Shown one piece after another: positions 8,451-18,402 of a stretch of 64,000 bases of DNA. The notes under the pieces were generated by a model. That model ran no database searches and was not told the origin of the DNA. It saw nothing but the letters and a program-made list of their open reading frames with translations. Both the position numbers and the translations under genes were made by a program. The stretch comes from Marinobacter alexandrii (lineage in GTDB: Bacteria > Pseudomonadota > Gammaproteobacteria > Pseudomonadales > Oleiphilaceae): positions 434,001 through 498,000 of the forward strand of contig NZ_SWKM01000011.1 in NCBI RefSeq assembly GCF_005871205.1, in the 5' to 3' direction. Within the stretch, counting starts at the first letter, position 1. The number at the start of each line of letters is the position of its first letter.

Positions 8451-9476
8451 TTAGTTGCACGGATCTAATGTCGACTGACTAAAGCGAGCATTCGTTGCCG
8501 CACGTTTTCGTTCGGGGTCGCGAAATTCCACTGGCAGCGGCTGAATAAAATACAGAAAGTCTCCGTGCAGACGGTGCTCTTCTATAGGCGGAGGAGACTG
8601 CGGGTCGCGCCAGAACACCGGCGAGATTACGGTCACCGAGATTTCCGGCGCGCGCGATTCCAGCATCGCGACGGTACCCAGTCTCTCTTCACTGTGGAAC
8701 GTGCCGGTGACATGCAGAATCTGATGGTCTGGGTAGGCTCGACGGGCGTCCAGAATTCGCATTGCCATCGTGTTGTCTCGCAGGAGCTGAGCGTGGTAGA
8801 TATTTTGGATGCGTTCCTTGGTGCTTGGATCTCCGGCGCCGTGACTACTTGAAACGGCGGCTATAAACTTCTCCTCATAAGCGGGTGTATCGACAAAGGG
8901 CTTTTGGGGTAAGCGCCTGCGGCGCTCTTCATCCAGTGTGTCGAGGTAGTCCGGCCCCTTTTGTCCGATGCATCGTACGATATCAGCCGGCGCATTGGCG
9001 GCAAGAACGGGAATGTCGCGGGTTCGTGCAAACTCTACCAATGGTCGGTAAGACGCCCGATAGTTGTCCCAAGCGGCGGCGTCTTCAATCATCTCTGATT
9101 CCCCAGACTCACCCTCAGTGTATCGGTTAAGTTCGAGTTGGCTCTCCAATTCAAACTGTTCCATGGTGAGCACCTGCTTTGGATTCTGACGATAGAGTGC
9201 AGCTTGAAGCGACGATTGCAGCAAATGCGATGCATGATGTCCGTGATATTCTCCAACGATAACAACATCTATGCCTTCGAGTTTTGAGGCCAATTCGTCA
9301 ATATTAAGTGGTTGCCGGCTGCTCAGTTGAAGGAGTACTGCGTCATATTGCGTTGCTGGAAAGCTCTCTTTTGGGACGTCTCGGTGCATAGTCGCACACC
9401 CGGAAATTGTGGCGATCAAGAGGGTAAGCAGCACAAGCGGCACAGCAAAGAGATTACTCAAGATCATAAAAGGCAT
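8451..9476 (-). CDS. ChaN-like lipoprotein (haem-binding Tiki/ChaN superfamily)
   Basis: 341 residues. The N-terminus is a lipoprotein signal with lipobox ISGC near residue 27. The ChaN-type core follows: DVVIVGEYHGHHASHLLQ near 70-87 and LTMEQFE near 104, ending with a GTFHSEERLG segment near 250. ChaN family members are periplasm-facing lipoproteins implicated in haem or iron handling, and wider superfamily members are proteases; the exact role here is unknown. The gene faces away from the sensor gene at 9654, sharing an AT-rich 177-base intergenic region. Confidence 0.8.
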   Translation of the reverse strand: MPFMILSNLFAVPLVLLTLLIATISGCATMHRDVPKESFPATQYDAVLLQLSSRQPLNIDELASKLEGIDVVIVGEYHGHHASHLLQSSLQAALYRQNPKQVLTMEQFELESQLELNRYTEGESGESEMIEDAAAWDNYRASYRPLVEFARTRDIPVLAANAPADIVRCIGQKGPDYLDTLDEERRRRLPQKPFVDTPAYEEKFIAAVSSSHGAGDPSTKERIQNIYHAQLLRDNTMAMRILDARRAYPDHQILHVTGTFHSEERLGTVAMLESRAPEISVTVISPVFWRDPQSPPPIEEHRLHGDFLYFIQPLPVEFRDPERKRAATNARFSQSTLDPCN

Positions 9477-9653
9477 CGTTCCGTAAAAATATTCGTATTA
9501 AATATGCAACTTTTCATGTTAAGGAATCGTAAAATTTTCCGATAGTCAATTTGACTGCATCATGAAAAGCTTACGCCAGAGGTCAACGGATACTTGAATC
9601 GGCAGGCAGGCAGTGGCTGGCTGATATGAAATTCACATAAAAAACTAGAATTC

Positions 9654-12365
9654 ATGGCAAAAATTCGAAACTGGCGTGTCGTTGTGGCGAGCGCACTGGC
9701 TTTTATTCTTCTGATTGCGGCGTCAGCGTCCGATTCGTGGCGTACCGGTAATCAGATGTACAGCGACTGGCTTTTTGACCTTGGCGTCATCAGCCTTGAT
9801 CGGGAGCCGGCGGTTCTGTTGGTTGAACAGGCAGGTGGTGCATCAGACTCCGGAACATTAACGGATTTGGTCGTTGAACTGAACCGGCTGGGTGCAACAC
9901 GGACGGTGGTGATGCCAGGGCCACTGGCGGCCGCCGCAGAGAATCTTTCCACGGATTTGTCCGACAAAATTCTGGTGACGGCAGCGCCTGGCACCGACAG
10001 GGCAAAGGCAGAAGGAGTGAGCTGGATTGTTCCCCCATCGTTTGAGGCGGGTTACTTTCGCTATGCACCATTGCGCCTTGATCAATCTGAGAAGAACGAA
10101 GCCGGCGTGATGGTGCCTTGGTTTTTGACCTTGCTGAATGAGCAAGATTCAGAACGGTCGCCTTTGTACCTGAATTTTGGATTCCTGAAAAACGGATTGC
10201 CTATTGTTCGTCAACAGCAGGTGCTTGAGGGCGAGGTGATTGCGGAGGTTGTCGAAGGTCGGGTTGTATTGCTTGGGCCATCGGAAGACGCATTGTCTCC
10301 TGGCTTCCCGGTTCCCGGTTCGGCCTCGCCCCTGAGTCCGTTAAAAATGCAGGGGCTCATCTGGGCGACTGCCGAGGGGAACGCCGGCTTAACCGTACTG
10401 AATTCGGTGTGGACGGTGTTGTTCATTCTTTTATTGTTTTTGCTCAACCTATTCGTGTTTCAGTGGCTGTCTCCGGTCTTCGGTTCATTGTTTTCGTTGG
10501 TTTTTCTTGGGGTAATTGGTGGCGCGGGGTGGTTCTCGCTGCAGTATTTTCACACTGTGTTGCCCGTTGTGGACCTGTCGGTTGTTCAGTTGGCATCGCT
10601 ACTGTTTGTGTATCAGGCGCGACGCGCAAATGAAGAGCGAACCGTCACCGAAATGTTGGGGACAACGAATGCCGCACTGTTCGAGCGTTACATTCCTGAG
10701 GAGTTTAATGAGAGTGCTTCGCCCTGGCCCAAGCTGGTGGTTTTCATCAGTCAACAGTTGAACCTGGAGCGGTCTATTTTGCTCGAGCGGGTGCCTGGCG
10801 ACCACCGAGTGCGCGAAATTGAGGCGATCAATTGTAATATTGGTGACATCGCTGAACAGCGCCGTGATTACGAGCGTGTTCCATACAGTGATGCTCTGCA
10901 GCATCGCAGACCGCTGCAATTGAAACGGGCGTACTTTAACTCCTCTGACACGCAGGAACTTGAATATTTGACGCCATTAATCTTCGGCGGCGAGGTGCTC
11001 GGTTTTTGGGCATTGACGGTCAGGCCGGGCAGTGACTGGAGTCGAGAAACATTCGAAAGCAATATTGCCAGTTTCGCTCTTCAGATCGGCGAGCTTCTCT
11101 ATCACCGTCAGCAACTGGCTCATGAAAAGCGGCGAAACCGTCGTTTGGGTCGCAGGATTCTTGCTTTGGAGGTCGGACGAAATAGTTCGGAGCAGCTGCG
11201 ATCGTCCTTGGAATTACTTGGCAACCGGTTGGGCACGCTTGAAACGATGTTCGACAGCCTGAACACGGGCGCTATCATGTACGATCTTTTCGGTCAGGTC
11301 CTGCAGGCTAATGCTCGGGCGTTGGATATTGCCACCCAGAGAAATCTGGCGGTGTACAAAATGACTGCGCTGGATTTTCTCTGTGAGCTGTGTGGTCTGA
11401 CCCAGGACAATGCTCGTCGTGACTTGCGACACGTGACTCTCAAGCGCGCCGAGATCAGGTTGCCTGTCAGAGCGATCAGTGGTCAGCAGGGTTTGATGTT
11501 AGCCATACGGCCGATCAGTACGGTGAAAAAAGATCTGGACGCCGTCAAAGCCACGAACGCGCCTCAGCCCTTCAAGTTGCTAGGTCTTTCCTTCGAAATT
11601 ACGGATTCAAGCCACGCAGGTGCCGCGCTGGAACGACGTGACGACCTGATACAGCAGTTCTTTCTGGGTCTCCGAAACCAACTTTCCCGGGTCACATTGG
11701 CCGCGCACCTGACCTCGCCTGATTTGAAAAATGTACCTTCAGGGGAACGATTATTGAGTCAGGTACGTGACTTCACCTCATTTGTCGAGTCCACCCTTAG
11801 TAAGGTCGAACAGCAAGTTGTTGGAGGTCAACAGCTACAGAGCCTGGAATCGGCAGAGCCGGTTAACGTGCTGCGAACGTTGAATAATGCACTTCGTCGT
11901 AGTGAGCCGGCGATCAAGCAGAAACGGCTGACCGTCTTGCGAGACGTACCAATCGTCGTTCCTCTGGTCGATACCGCTGCAGATGAGCTTTCTGATTTGA
12001 TGGATAAGGTGCTCCGTCTTCTGACGACGGACGCCAGCCCTGGGACCCAGTTGGCGGTGTCGGTGAAAGAGTTTGCTGGGCCTGCGCCTCAGGTCAGTAT
12101 CACCCTGAGCAATGTGGGTTATGGTTTGCCACAAGTGGCGCTGGACCGCATTTTAGCAAAACCGGTTGTAGAATTATTGAACAGCGATGACCCGATTGAA
12201 GAAAGTCTCGGTGTCGTAAAATCTGTCTCAGACTGGGGCGGCCAAGCCGAGATAACCGCGGAAGTGGGTAAGGGGTTTTGCTTGCAATTGAATTTTAGGT
12301 CTATGGCTCTTAGTGATGCTCAGACAATGACGGGTCGGCAGGAGGACGGTGATGCAGACACATAA
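9654..12365 (+). CDS. CHASE2-domain sensor with PAS and degenerate histidine-kinase module
   Basis: 903 residues. Predicted order: membrane segment 9-27, periplasmic CHASE2 domain about 28-240, three membrane segments at about 250-317, a GAF-like region about 330-490, a PAS-like region about 525-620, then a kinase-like tail to the end. Where the phospho-acceptor helix should be (about 660-690) the sequence reads FFLGLRNQLSRVTLAAHL, without a histidine in the usual H-E/D position. The ATP-binding half is also weak: no clear N-box, and only a late GxG-type GKGFCLQLNF. It is probably a pseudokinase sensor or signals by protein contact. First gene of the seven-gene operon. The ATG has no good ribosome site and the upstream 170 bases are AT-rich, so the start is less certain than the frame. 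Confidence 0.82.
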   Translation: MAKIRNWRVVVASALAFILLIAASASDSWRTGNQMYSDWLFDLGVISLDREPAVLLVEQAGGASDSGTLTDLVVELNRLGATRTVVMPGPLAAAAENLSTDLSDKILVTAAPGTDRAKAEGVSWIVPPSFEAGYFRYAPLRLDQSEKNEAGVMVPWFLTLLNEQDSERSPLYLNFGFLKNGLPIVRQQQVLEGEVIAEVVEGRVVLLGPSEDALSPGFPVPGSASPLSPLKMQGLIWATAEGNAGLTVLNSVWTVLFILLLFLLNLFVFQWLSPVFGSLFSLVFLGVIGGAGWFSLQYFHTVLPVVDLSVVQLASLLFVYQARRANEERTVTEMLGTTNAALFERYIPEEFNESASPWPKLVVFISQQLNLERSILLERVPGDHRVREIEAINCNIGDIAEQRRDYERVPYSDALQHRRPLQLKRAYFNSSDTQELEYLTPLIFGGEVLGFWALTVRPGSDWSRETFESNIASFALQIGELLYHRQQLAHEKRRNRRLGRRILALEVGRNSSEQLRSSLELLGNRLGTLETMFDSLNTGAIMYDLFGQVLQANARALDIATQRNLAVYKMTALDFLCELCGLTQDNARRDLRHVTLKRAEIRLPVRAISGQQGLMLAIRPISTVKKDLDAVKATNAPQPFKLLGLSFEITDSSHAGAALERRDDLIQQFFLGLRNQLSRVTLAAHLTSPDLKNVPSGERLLSQVRDFTSFVESTLSKVEQQVVGGQQLQSLESAEPVNVLRTLNNALRRSEPAIKQKRLTVLRDVPIVVPLVDTAADELSDLMDKVLRLLTTDASPGTQLAVSVKEFAGPAPQVSITLSNVGYGLPQVALDRILAKPVVELLNSDDPIEESLGVVKSVSDWGGQAEITAEVGKGFCLQLNFRSMALSDAQTMTGRQEDGDADT

Positions 12366-12747
12366 GATCAAAGAACCGCCCAAGTCTGTACTTATTGTGG
12401 AGGACGACCCATTCCTGCTGCAATTGCTGGAAGAGCTGATTGCCGATACCGGACGACAGGTGTATACCGCGGCCAATGGTGACCAGGCCGTGGAGCTGAT
12501 CAAGGAACGGGCCGATATTGAGGCTGTGATCACCGATCTTGCCATGCCCGAAATGGACGGAGTCAGGTTGATCCAATGGCTAAACGAGGAATTTCCCCAG
12601 ATACCGGTACTTGTGGTGACGGCCACGAATACGGCTGAGATCGACACTCTGCTGGCCCAAAGGCGGGTGCACGCCGCATTCCAGAAACCGTTGACCAGCG
12701 AGCGCATTGGTCAGTTGCTGAAGGCGTTGAACTCTTTGCATGCTTGA
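12352..12747 (+). CDS. Stand-alone response-regulator receiver domain
   Basis: 131 residues, a single REC domain. The acidic pocket EDD is at about 18-20, the phospho-acceptor aspartate lies in ITDLAMPEMDG near residue 62, the conserved threonine in VVTATNT near 90, and the lysine in FQKPLT near 112. No output domain is present, so it must act through a partner protein. The ATG at 12352 follows AGGAGG by six bases and overlaps the end of the sensor gene by 14 bases. It in turn overlaps the PgsC-like gene by eight bases, so it is co-translated with the biosynthetic machine it probably controls. An adjacent GTG would give one extra residue. Confidence 0.9.
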   Translation: MQTHKIKEPPKSVLIVEDDPFLLQLLEELIADTGRQVYTAANGDQAVELIKERADIEAVITDLAMPEMDGVRLIQWLNEEFPQIPVLVVTATNTAEIDTLLAQRRVHAAFQKPLTSERIGQLLKALNSLHA

Positions 12748-15700
12748 CGCTCTTTTCCCTCTCGAAATTTTCCCCACCGGCGGGCTCTCCAGTTCGGTCA
12801 TCACGACCGTCTGGGTGGGCGTTTGTGTGGTGGTTTTTCTCAACCTCCGCTTCGGTACCACCTTGTCTGGACTGGTGGTGCCTGGCTACGTCATTCCGCT
12901 CCTGATAGTTCGACCGATCAGTGGTTATGTCGTGCTGTTCGAGGGTGTTGTCACCTATCTTCTGGCCCGATTGCTGGCTGAGACGCTGCCCAAGGCGATG
13001 GGGTATGCCGAATTGTTTGGCCGTGACCGCTTTTTTGCGCTGGTTCTGTTGAGCATCATGGTCCGCTTGGTCTTTGACGGCGCGGCTTTCCCTTACCTTG
13101 AGGGTGTGCTGGCGGAGCAGGGCGTTGAATACAGCATTCGCAGCAACCTGCATAGCTTTGGCCTAATTGTGGTTGCCCTGATCGCCAACCAGTTCTGGAA
13201 TGGAGGATTGAGGTTCGGGGCCACCTCGCTGGCGCTGTACCTTGGCATTACCTATGTGCTGGTGCGTTGGGTTTTGATGGAATTCACCAACTTCAATATC
13301 AACACACTCAGTTATATGTATGAAGATCTGGCCAGCTCAATTCTTGCCAGTCCCAAGGCGTACATCATACTGCTGACATCGGCTTTCCTGGCGTCGAGGA
13401 TGAACATCCGATATGGCTGGGAGTATAACGGCATTCTGGTTCCCTCCCTGCTGGCATTGCAGTGGTACCAACCCTCGAAACTGCTGGCCACGTTCGTGGA
13501 AACCTTTGTCATCCTCTTTCTGGCTCGGCTGCTACTGACATTGCCGGTTTTGCGTCAGCGAAACATCGAAGGTGCCAGGCTGCTGTTGCTGTTTTTCACC
13601 ATCAGTTTTGTTTATAAGATGATCCTGGGGTTTGCGCTTATTGACTGGGCGCCCAGTGCAAAAATCACTGATTATTATGGTTTCGGATACCTGCTGGCGA
13701 CATTGATTGCCTTAAAAATGCATCAGAAGGATATCCCGGCTCTGGTTACCCGAGCGTCCCTGCAGACCTCAGCAGTAGCGGTGTTGGTCGCCAGCGTTAT
13801 CGGTTTCGGTTTGACGCTGCTTCCTGATCGGGAACAGTACACGGAGTTGAAGGATACGGCCTATCAGATAACGCAGCAGACGGTGGACAAGCCCCTCGAT
13901 TACCTCCACCAGAAGTTCGCAGATCTGTATGACTCCGAACAGTCAGATTTGTATCTGGCCCCCACTCCCGTGGAACTCGACCAAATTGAAACAGGGTTCA
14001 AATGGTTGCGGCAGTACACTCAGACTGGAAATTCAGAGGACCTTGCCAGGGCCAACGTTGCTTTGAGCGCACAGGGTTTTCAGCTTGAAGTGGTCAATAA
14101 CGACATTCTGGCCGTATCTGACTCCGATCCGGCTCGAGGTTGGGGCCTTTACTTCCTCAACCTTGACCCGTCCAGCCCCCTGTTTGTGCAGGTGCCTGCG
14201 CCCCTGGATGAAAACGCAGCAGCAGAAGCCGGGTTCTGGATGTTACTGCAGGACCGTCCCCGGGGCTTGGCCATGTCGGGCTCACGTCGCTTTGCCAGTC
14301 CCGATGGGGCCGGGGATGTTTTGCTGAACCCTGCCACGGCGTTTCAGACATTCCATCGGGTGTTTGCTGACAGCAATGTATTGCAGTTACGCAGCTACAC
14401 CCAGTCTACGGCCAGGCCTTTGCTAGGAGTGCGCGCCTCGGGTCTGGACCTTGAGGGGGAGGCCGCGACGTCAAAGCTTTGGGTGAAGCAGAGCCTTCCC
14501 GAGGGCTTGAGTCTCCGAAACATCAAGGACCGAACGGAAGATGTACAGGTCACCTGGGCGCCGTCGCCTTTGAATAATCGGCAGCGGGATGCCGTTCAGG
14601 ATGGGTTTGCGGAACTCTTCATTGGTTCCGGTGACCTACGCCGCTGGATCGCCTATGGCGATGCCTATCAGCTTCAGACACAGCTTCAGAACAAGAGGAT
14701 TGACGGTTACCTGCAGCGCTGGCTGGCCGATAACAAAACGCTGATTGCCGAGGCCGGCTCCGATCAGTTTCAAGAACCTGAGCTGGGGACTCTGGCGTTT
14801 TTTGATCAGTTGGTACTGACCCCGCTGTTCCAACTGGTCCATCAGGAGTTGCGAGGCGGCTGGCAGTCCACTTCGGAACCAAGGTTGGTCCGCCTCTCAG
14901 TGTTGGCCCAGAGTCAGGGTTATCAAGTGTCCCGATATCAGCACATTGAAACCCGGGCCAATTACCTGATCCTTGCACCCGTACTCAGTGCCGAAAACCA
15001 AGTGCGCAACTGGGGCATTTATGTGTTTCGGTTAGGACCGGCGAAACCGTTGTCGATTCAGGTGCCGCGACCGCTGTACGAGTTGAACACCTTTGAGTTT
15101 GGCGCCACGTTTTTTGAAGAGAGTCAAGCCGCGATGCTGATGATTTCGGGCTCGCATCCGTACGCCAACGCTGACGGCCGGGCGGATGTTACGCACCCTG
15201 CGAATCAACGGACGCTCTTCAACCTGGTGCATCAGGTCTGGCAGCGGGAGCTTGGTTCGGCTCCTTTGGAGACCGTTCAGATGCGCGGAATGGGCGATGC
15301 TTCTCAGCTTGGTAGTGGGGGTGCGGACGTACTCGCAGCGTCTTATTACGGACTCGCCAATGAAAGTCGACGTGATCTGATTGAAAGCACCTTGAGAAGG
15401 CTCGGCCTGAGCGTCATGCCGGTGGAAGGGCAGCCTGCGACGGCCGGGTATGAGGCATCCATCAACGCTCAGAGTCTGTATCTGAGCCTGACGGATAACA
15501 AGGACCTGACCACACTCTGGTTGAGACCGGATACCCGACGACTGTTCCGATCCAGCGGAGACGATCGGCAGCAGCAGAGCCGGTTTGAGGCAGTCGGAAT
15601 TTCAAGTCAGTTGGCTTCTTTGCCTGAACTGATGGCTAAAAACAGCTTTGCGCCTGCATCCCGGTCAGTGCTTGAGCGCATTACCAAGGTGCTTCGTGAT

Positions 15701-15979
15701 TATCAGACCAGCGGAAACATCAGCTTTCTGGAGCGGCTGGTAAGTCGTTATCCAGATTTTCGTTTCAGTCGTGTGGTGGACCTGAACAGCCAGCAGGATT
15801 TTCTGGTTGTTCGCCGTGCTGCAGGTGAAACGGTGCTGATTGCGAACCTTGCGCCCAGTCGTGATGTCAGCGTGAGCCTGTTCACGGAAAATCAGTCTGC
15901 CAGTGACCTTGCCCGTGCTGTGCGCGACTTTGTCGGCTCACGTCAGTCATTCCTGATGATTCAGGAGGGTGCTGAATGA
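12740..15979 (+). CDS. PgsC/CapC-like membrane protein fused to a large periplasmic domain
   Basis: 1079 residues. The first about 370 residues are multi-spanning and read like PgsC/CapC of poly-gamma-glutamate synthases, including LRFGTTLSGLVVPGYVIPLL and a second similar segment (NIRYGWEYNGILVPSLLAL near 220). PgsC normally has about 150 residues and partners the PgsB ligase in the membrane. Here the PgsC-like unit is doubled: the two matching YG/FG-x-LVP segments suggest internal duplication. Residues 395-550 and 690-860 form two copies of one periplasmic module (see RGWGLYFL and RNWGIYVF), and a third related stretch follows 870. The same module occurs with extra histidines in the product of 18392-19303. 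Role inferred: membrane partner of the ligase at 24263 and periplasmic docking platform. Confidence 0.8.
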   Translation: MLDALFPLEIFPTGGLSSSVITTVWVGVCVVVFLNLRFGTTLSGLVVPGYVIPLLIVRPISGYVVLFEGVVTYLLARLLAETLPKAMGYAELFGRDRFFALVLLSIMVRLVFDGAAFPYLEGVLAEQGVEYSIRSNLHSFGLIVVALIANQFWNGGLRFGATSLALYLGITYVLVRWVLMEFTNFNINTLSYMYEDLASSILASPKAYIILLTSAFLASRMNIRYGWEYNGILVPSLLALQWYQPSKLLATFVETFVILFLARLLLTLPVLRQRNIEGARLLLLFFTISFVYKMILGFALIDWAPSAKITDYYGFGYLLATLIALKMHQKDIPALVTRASLQTSAVAVLVASVIGFGLTLLPDREQYTELKDTAYQITQQTVDKPLDYLHQKFADLYDSEQSDLYLAPTPVELDQIETGFKWLRQYTQTGNSEDLARANVALSAQGFQLEVVNNDILAVSDSDPARGWGLYFLNLDPSSPLFVQVPAPLDENAAAEAGFWMLLQDRPRGLAMSGSRRFASPDGAGDVLLNPATAFQTFHRVFADSNVLQLRSYTQSTARPLLGVRASGLDLEGEAATSKLWVKQSLPEGLSLRNIKDRTEDVQVTWAPSPLNNRQRDAVQDGFAELFIGSGDLRRWIAYGDAYQLQTQLQNKRIDGYLQRWLADNKTLIAEAGSDQFQEPELGTLAFFDQLVLTPLFQLVHQELRGGWQSTSEPRLVRLSVLAQSQGYQVSRYQHIETRANYLILAPVLSAENQVRNWGIYVFRLGPAKPLSIQVPRPLYELNTFEFGATFFEESQAAMLMISGSHPYANADGRADVTHPANQRTLFNLVHQVWQRELGSAPLETVQMRGMGDASQLGSGGADVLAASYYGLANESRRDLIESTLRRLGLSVMPVEGQPATAGYEASINAQSLYLSLTDNKDLTTLWLRPDTRRLFRSSGDDRQQQSRFEAVGISSQLASLPELMAKNSFAPASRSVLERITKVLRDYQTSGNISFLERLVSRYPDFRFSRVVDLNSQQDFLVVRRAAGETVLIANLAPSRDVSVSLFTENQSASDLARAVRDFVGSRQSFLMIQEGAE

Positions 15980-18402
15980 GAGTTCTGGGACGGGCTATCA
16001 CACTGCTGATGATTTTGCTGTTGTTGTGGCCGATCGGAAAAGAGTATGTGGTGGTCGCCCTTGAGTGGATGAACGATAGTCCCGCGAGCCAGCGTCCTGA
16101 TCTACCGGACGAAGCCGATCAGGAAACAGTATTCTGGCTGAGCTCTGAGCGTTGGATGAGGTTTTCGCTGACCGAAAGTGCCTCCACCGTGCGGATTCTC
16201 GCCCATCTTGAGATGTTGCCCGATCAGGTAGAGGGTGATTCTGACCGTCTCTACGGTTTTGCCTATCGGCTGCTGGATGAACGCGAAAATGAAGTCTATT
16301 CCGACCGTCACTATTTTCGGGCCGCTGTCCTGCCTCCCCGGCAGCTAGAGGATGGCCGTGAATTCCCCGCGCGATTCTATGATGACCCGGAACGGGTCGC
16401 CAGTGCCGCTGAGAATCTTTTTTTCGGGCTGGGCGAAGCGCCGTCCGCGGTGTCGTTGGAGCTGCGTGCGATCGACACACCTGTCGCCGAAAATCGAATT
16501 GGTGTGCAAATCAGTGAGGAGCAGACCCGGCCGCGGGCGGATGCTGGGCGAATGTGGCCTCGGATGGCCCCGGAAACGCGTAAGCGACTGCTTCGGTCTC
16601 ATTCCTATCCTCCGCACCTGGTGAGTCCGTTCGAGATTGAAAATGTATTGATTTCTCGCTGGATGCCTCTAGGTCCGGAAGGCGTTGATGGCACCGATTT
16701 CACCAGTGATTACCTGTACACGCTGAATGTGCCTCCTGCGCCACCGATGGATGCCAGCAAGGTTGTCCCCTCAGGTTTAATTGCCACTCAGAGCCATTGG
16801 GTGACAATGCCGATCCCCGGGCAGGGTCGTTACCGGCTTGAAATTGAACCCGTGGATGCGAACGTTCGCGACTTTACCGCCAATGTTGCACATCAGGGCA
16901 ATAGTGAGCTGGAAGTTCAAAAATCCCAGCTGCAGGGGCAACCGCCAATGCTTGTGTGGAAGGGAGAACTCGCTCCTGGATTACTGAAACTGAATCCCAG
17001 TGTGCCAGTTGCCATTCGACTGTTCGGTGACGACACCGGTACCGAATTGACACCCGACGCTCGCTACCTTCGCGCGGACATAGTCACGCCGGGTAATCCG
17101 GTGCGATTTATGCTGGATCCAGACAACGACGCCGGCCAACCGGTCCGACTGGATCTTCGAACCTTTGTTCATCCGGAACGACCGGATTCAGGGTTGCAAG
17201 CTGCGGTGAGTGTACGTGTAACCGACGAAAGCGGAGAAGTGTTGGAGGAGTATCAGCAGGGTATCAATCCACCGCCCAGTTATTACCAGCGATTCAGCGG
17301 AACCTTGGCTGGCAGTCGGGTCTCGGAAGCCAAGAGCCTGTTTCTGCAAGTGGCGGAGAACGCCGCTGAGCTGGAGGTGACCAGTAATACGCCATTGTTG
17401 GTCACCGGCTACGCGCGATTGATGGGCCTGCCATTGGAGCGTGACTTGCCCAGCGAACGTCGGCCTTGGCAGGGCTACGCCAACCGAATGCCCAATTGGT
17501 TTCTCATGAAACCTATGGCGTCACCGGAGCCAGGGCAACGAGTGACCTTGCAGTGGTTTTTCAAGCCGATCGAACTCAACCCTGCCATTGCCAGTGGACG
17601 CTACGATTGGGAGGCGCTCCAGCCAGCTCGCAACAGTCTGGCCCGTGAGGTTCTGTTTCCTCACCGGCTGTCAGGACCTCTGCGCGAATCAGCAGTGGGT
17701 AGCATCTACCGAGCTTTACCCAAGGCGCCGGTGACACTGACTCTCGTCGCTCCCGAGAAAAGCATTTCTTTCATGCCAGAACTGATTTACCGCCGTTCCG
17801 ACAGCGCACCGGAGACTGTGACCGTTTTCAGAGACGGGAAAGTGTGGTTGCGCAGAGGCATTGCAGGGCGCACCGGGCGCTTTTCCCTGCCGCTGGTTGA
17901 TGCGGGTAAATACAGGATCGAAGTTGAAGGGTCAGGCCAGTGGTATCTGAATCACAATCAGCCTCCGGATGGCGCGGGGTATTTGAAGCGTTCGTTGTAT
18001 TTTCCGGAGTCAACGGGGCAGACCTTTGTGCTCGACAAAGTCCTGGCCCGGGAGGTTGCCAACCTCGAGGTGATAGCGCCCCAAGGAGTAGAGAGTTATA
18101 CGGTGACGGTTCGCGTCAGCAATGCAGTACGTTCCGAGGGGCTTCTGGACGACTTCAGCTTTCTCGACAGACGCTACCAAATTCGTGTGAAGGATAACGA
18201 AGCCTTGATGCTCGGCTCGCAGTCCGGCGCATGGGCATCCCCGGTCACCATCGGCATCCCACTTGGTGAAGACTTGCCCCCAGGGCGTTATCGAATCTCA
18301 GTGGAGCTCAATAAACCGGGTGGTCTGATGGCTGGCTACACCGTGCGTGAGGGGCAGAGTCAGAACTATCGTTTCTTCAGGAGGTCACTGGATGGCTATT
18401 AA
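15976..18402 (+). CDS. Membrane-anchored periplasmic protein of the PgsBC-like operon, function unknown
   Basis: 808 residues. One N-terminal hydrophobic segment (about 7-22, LLMILLLLWPIG) anchors the protein. The rest is hydrophilic, beta-rich and without cysteines that I noticed, so it probably lies in the periplasm. I do not recognise a family. Its start overlaps the PgsC-like gene by four bases (ATGA) and its end overlaps the next gene by 11 bases, so it is an integral part of the operon. By position it could play the structural part that PgsA/CapA plays in Gram-positive synthases, but no metallophosphatase motif typical of PgsA was seen. That role is inference. Confidence 0.75.
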   Translation: MRVLGRAITLLMILLLLWPIGKEYVVVALEWMNDSPASQRPDLPDEADQETVFWLSSERWMRFSLTESASTVRILAHLEMLPDQVEGDSDRLYGFAYRLLDERENEVYSDRHYFRAAVLPPRQLEDGREFPARFYDDPERVASAAENLFFGLGEAPSAVSLELRAIDTPVAENRIGVQISEEQTRPRADAGRMWPRMAPETRKRLLRSHSYPPHLVSPFEIENVLISRWMPLGPEGVDGTDFTSDYLYTLNVPPAPPMDASKVVPSGLIATQSHWVTMPIPGQGRYRLEIEPVDANVRDFTANVAHQGNSELEVQKSQLQGQPPMLVWKGELAPGLLKLNPSVPVAIRLFGDDTGTELTPDARYLRADIVTPGNPVRFMLDPDNDAGQPVRLDLRTFVHPERPDSGLQAAVSVRVTDESGEVLEEYQQGINPPPSYYQRFSGTLAGSRVSEAKSLFLQVAENAAELEVTSNTPLLVTGYARLMGLPLERDLPSERRPWQGYANRMPNWFLMKPMASPEPGQRVTLQWFFKPIELNPAIASGRYDWEALQPARNSLAREVLFPHRLSGPLRESAVGSIYRALPKAPVTLTLVAPEKSISFMPELIYRRSDSAPETVTVFRDGKVWLRRGIAGRTGRFSLPLVDAGKYRIEVEGSGQWYLNHNQPPDGAGYLKRSLYFPESTGQTFVLDKVLAREVANLEVIAPQGVESYTVTVRVSNAVRSEGLLDDFSFLDRRYQIRVKDNEALMLGSQSGAWASPVTIGIPLGEDLPPGRYRISVELNKPGGLMAGYTVREGQSQNYRFFRRSLDGY

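Noticed and set aside
15976..18402. Reading the 808-residue protein as PgsA/CapA
   Set aside because: No metallophosphatase motifs (such as the usual Asp-x-His and Gly-Asn-His-Asp/Glu patterns) were seen; only its position in the operon suggests the comparison.
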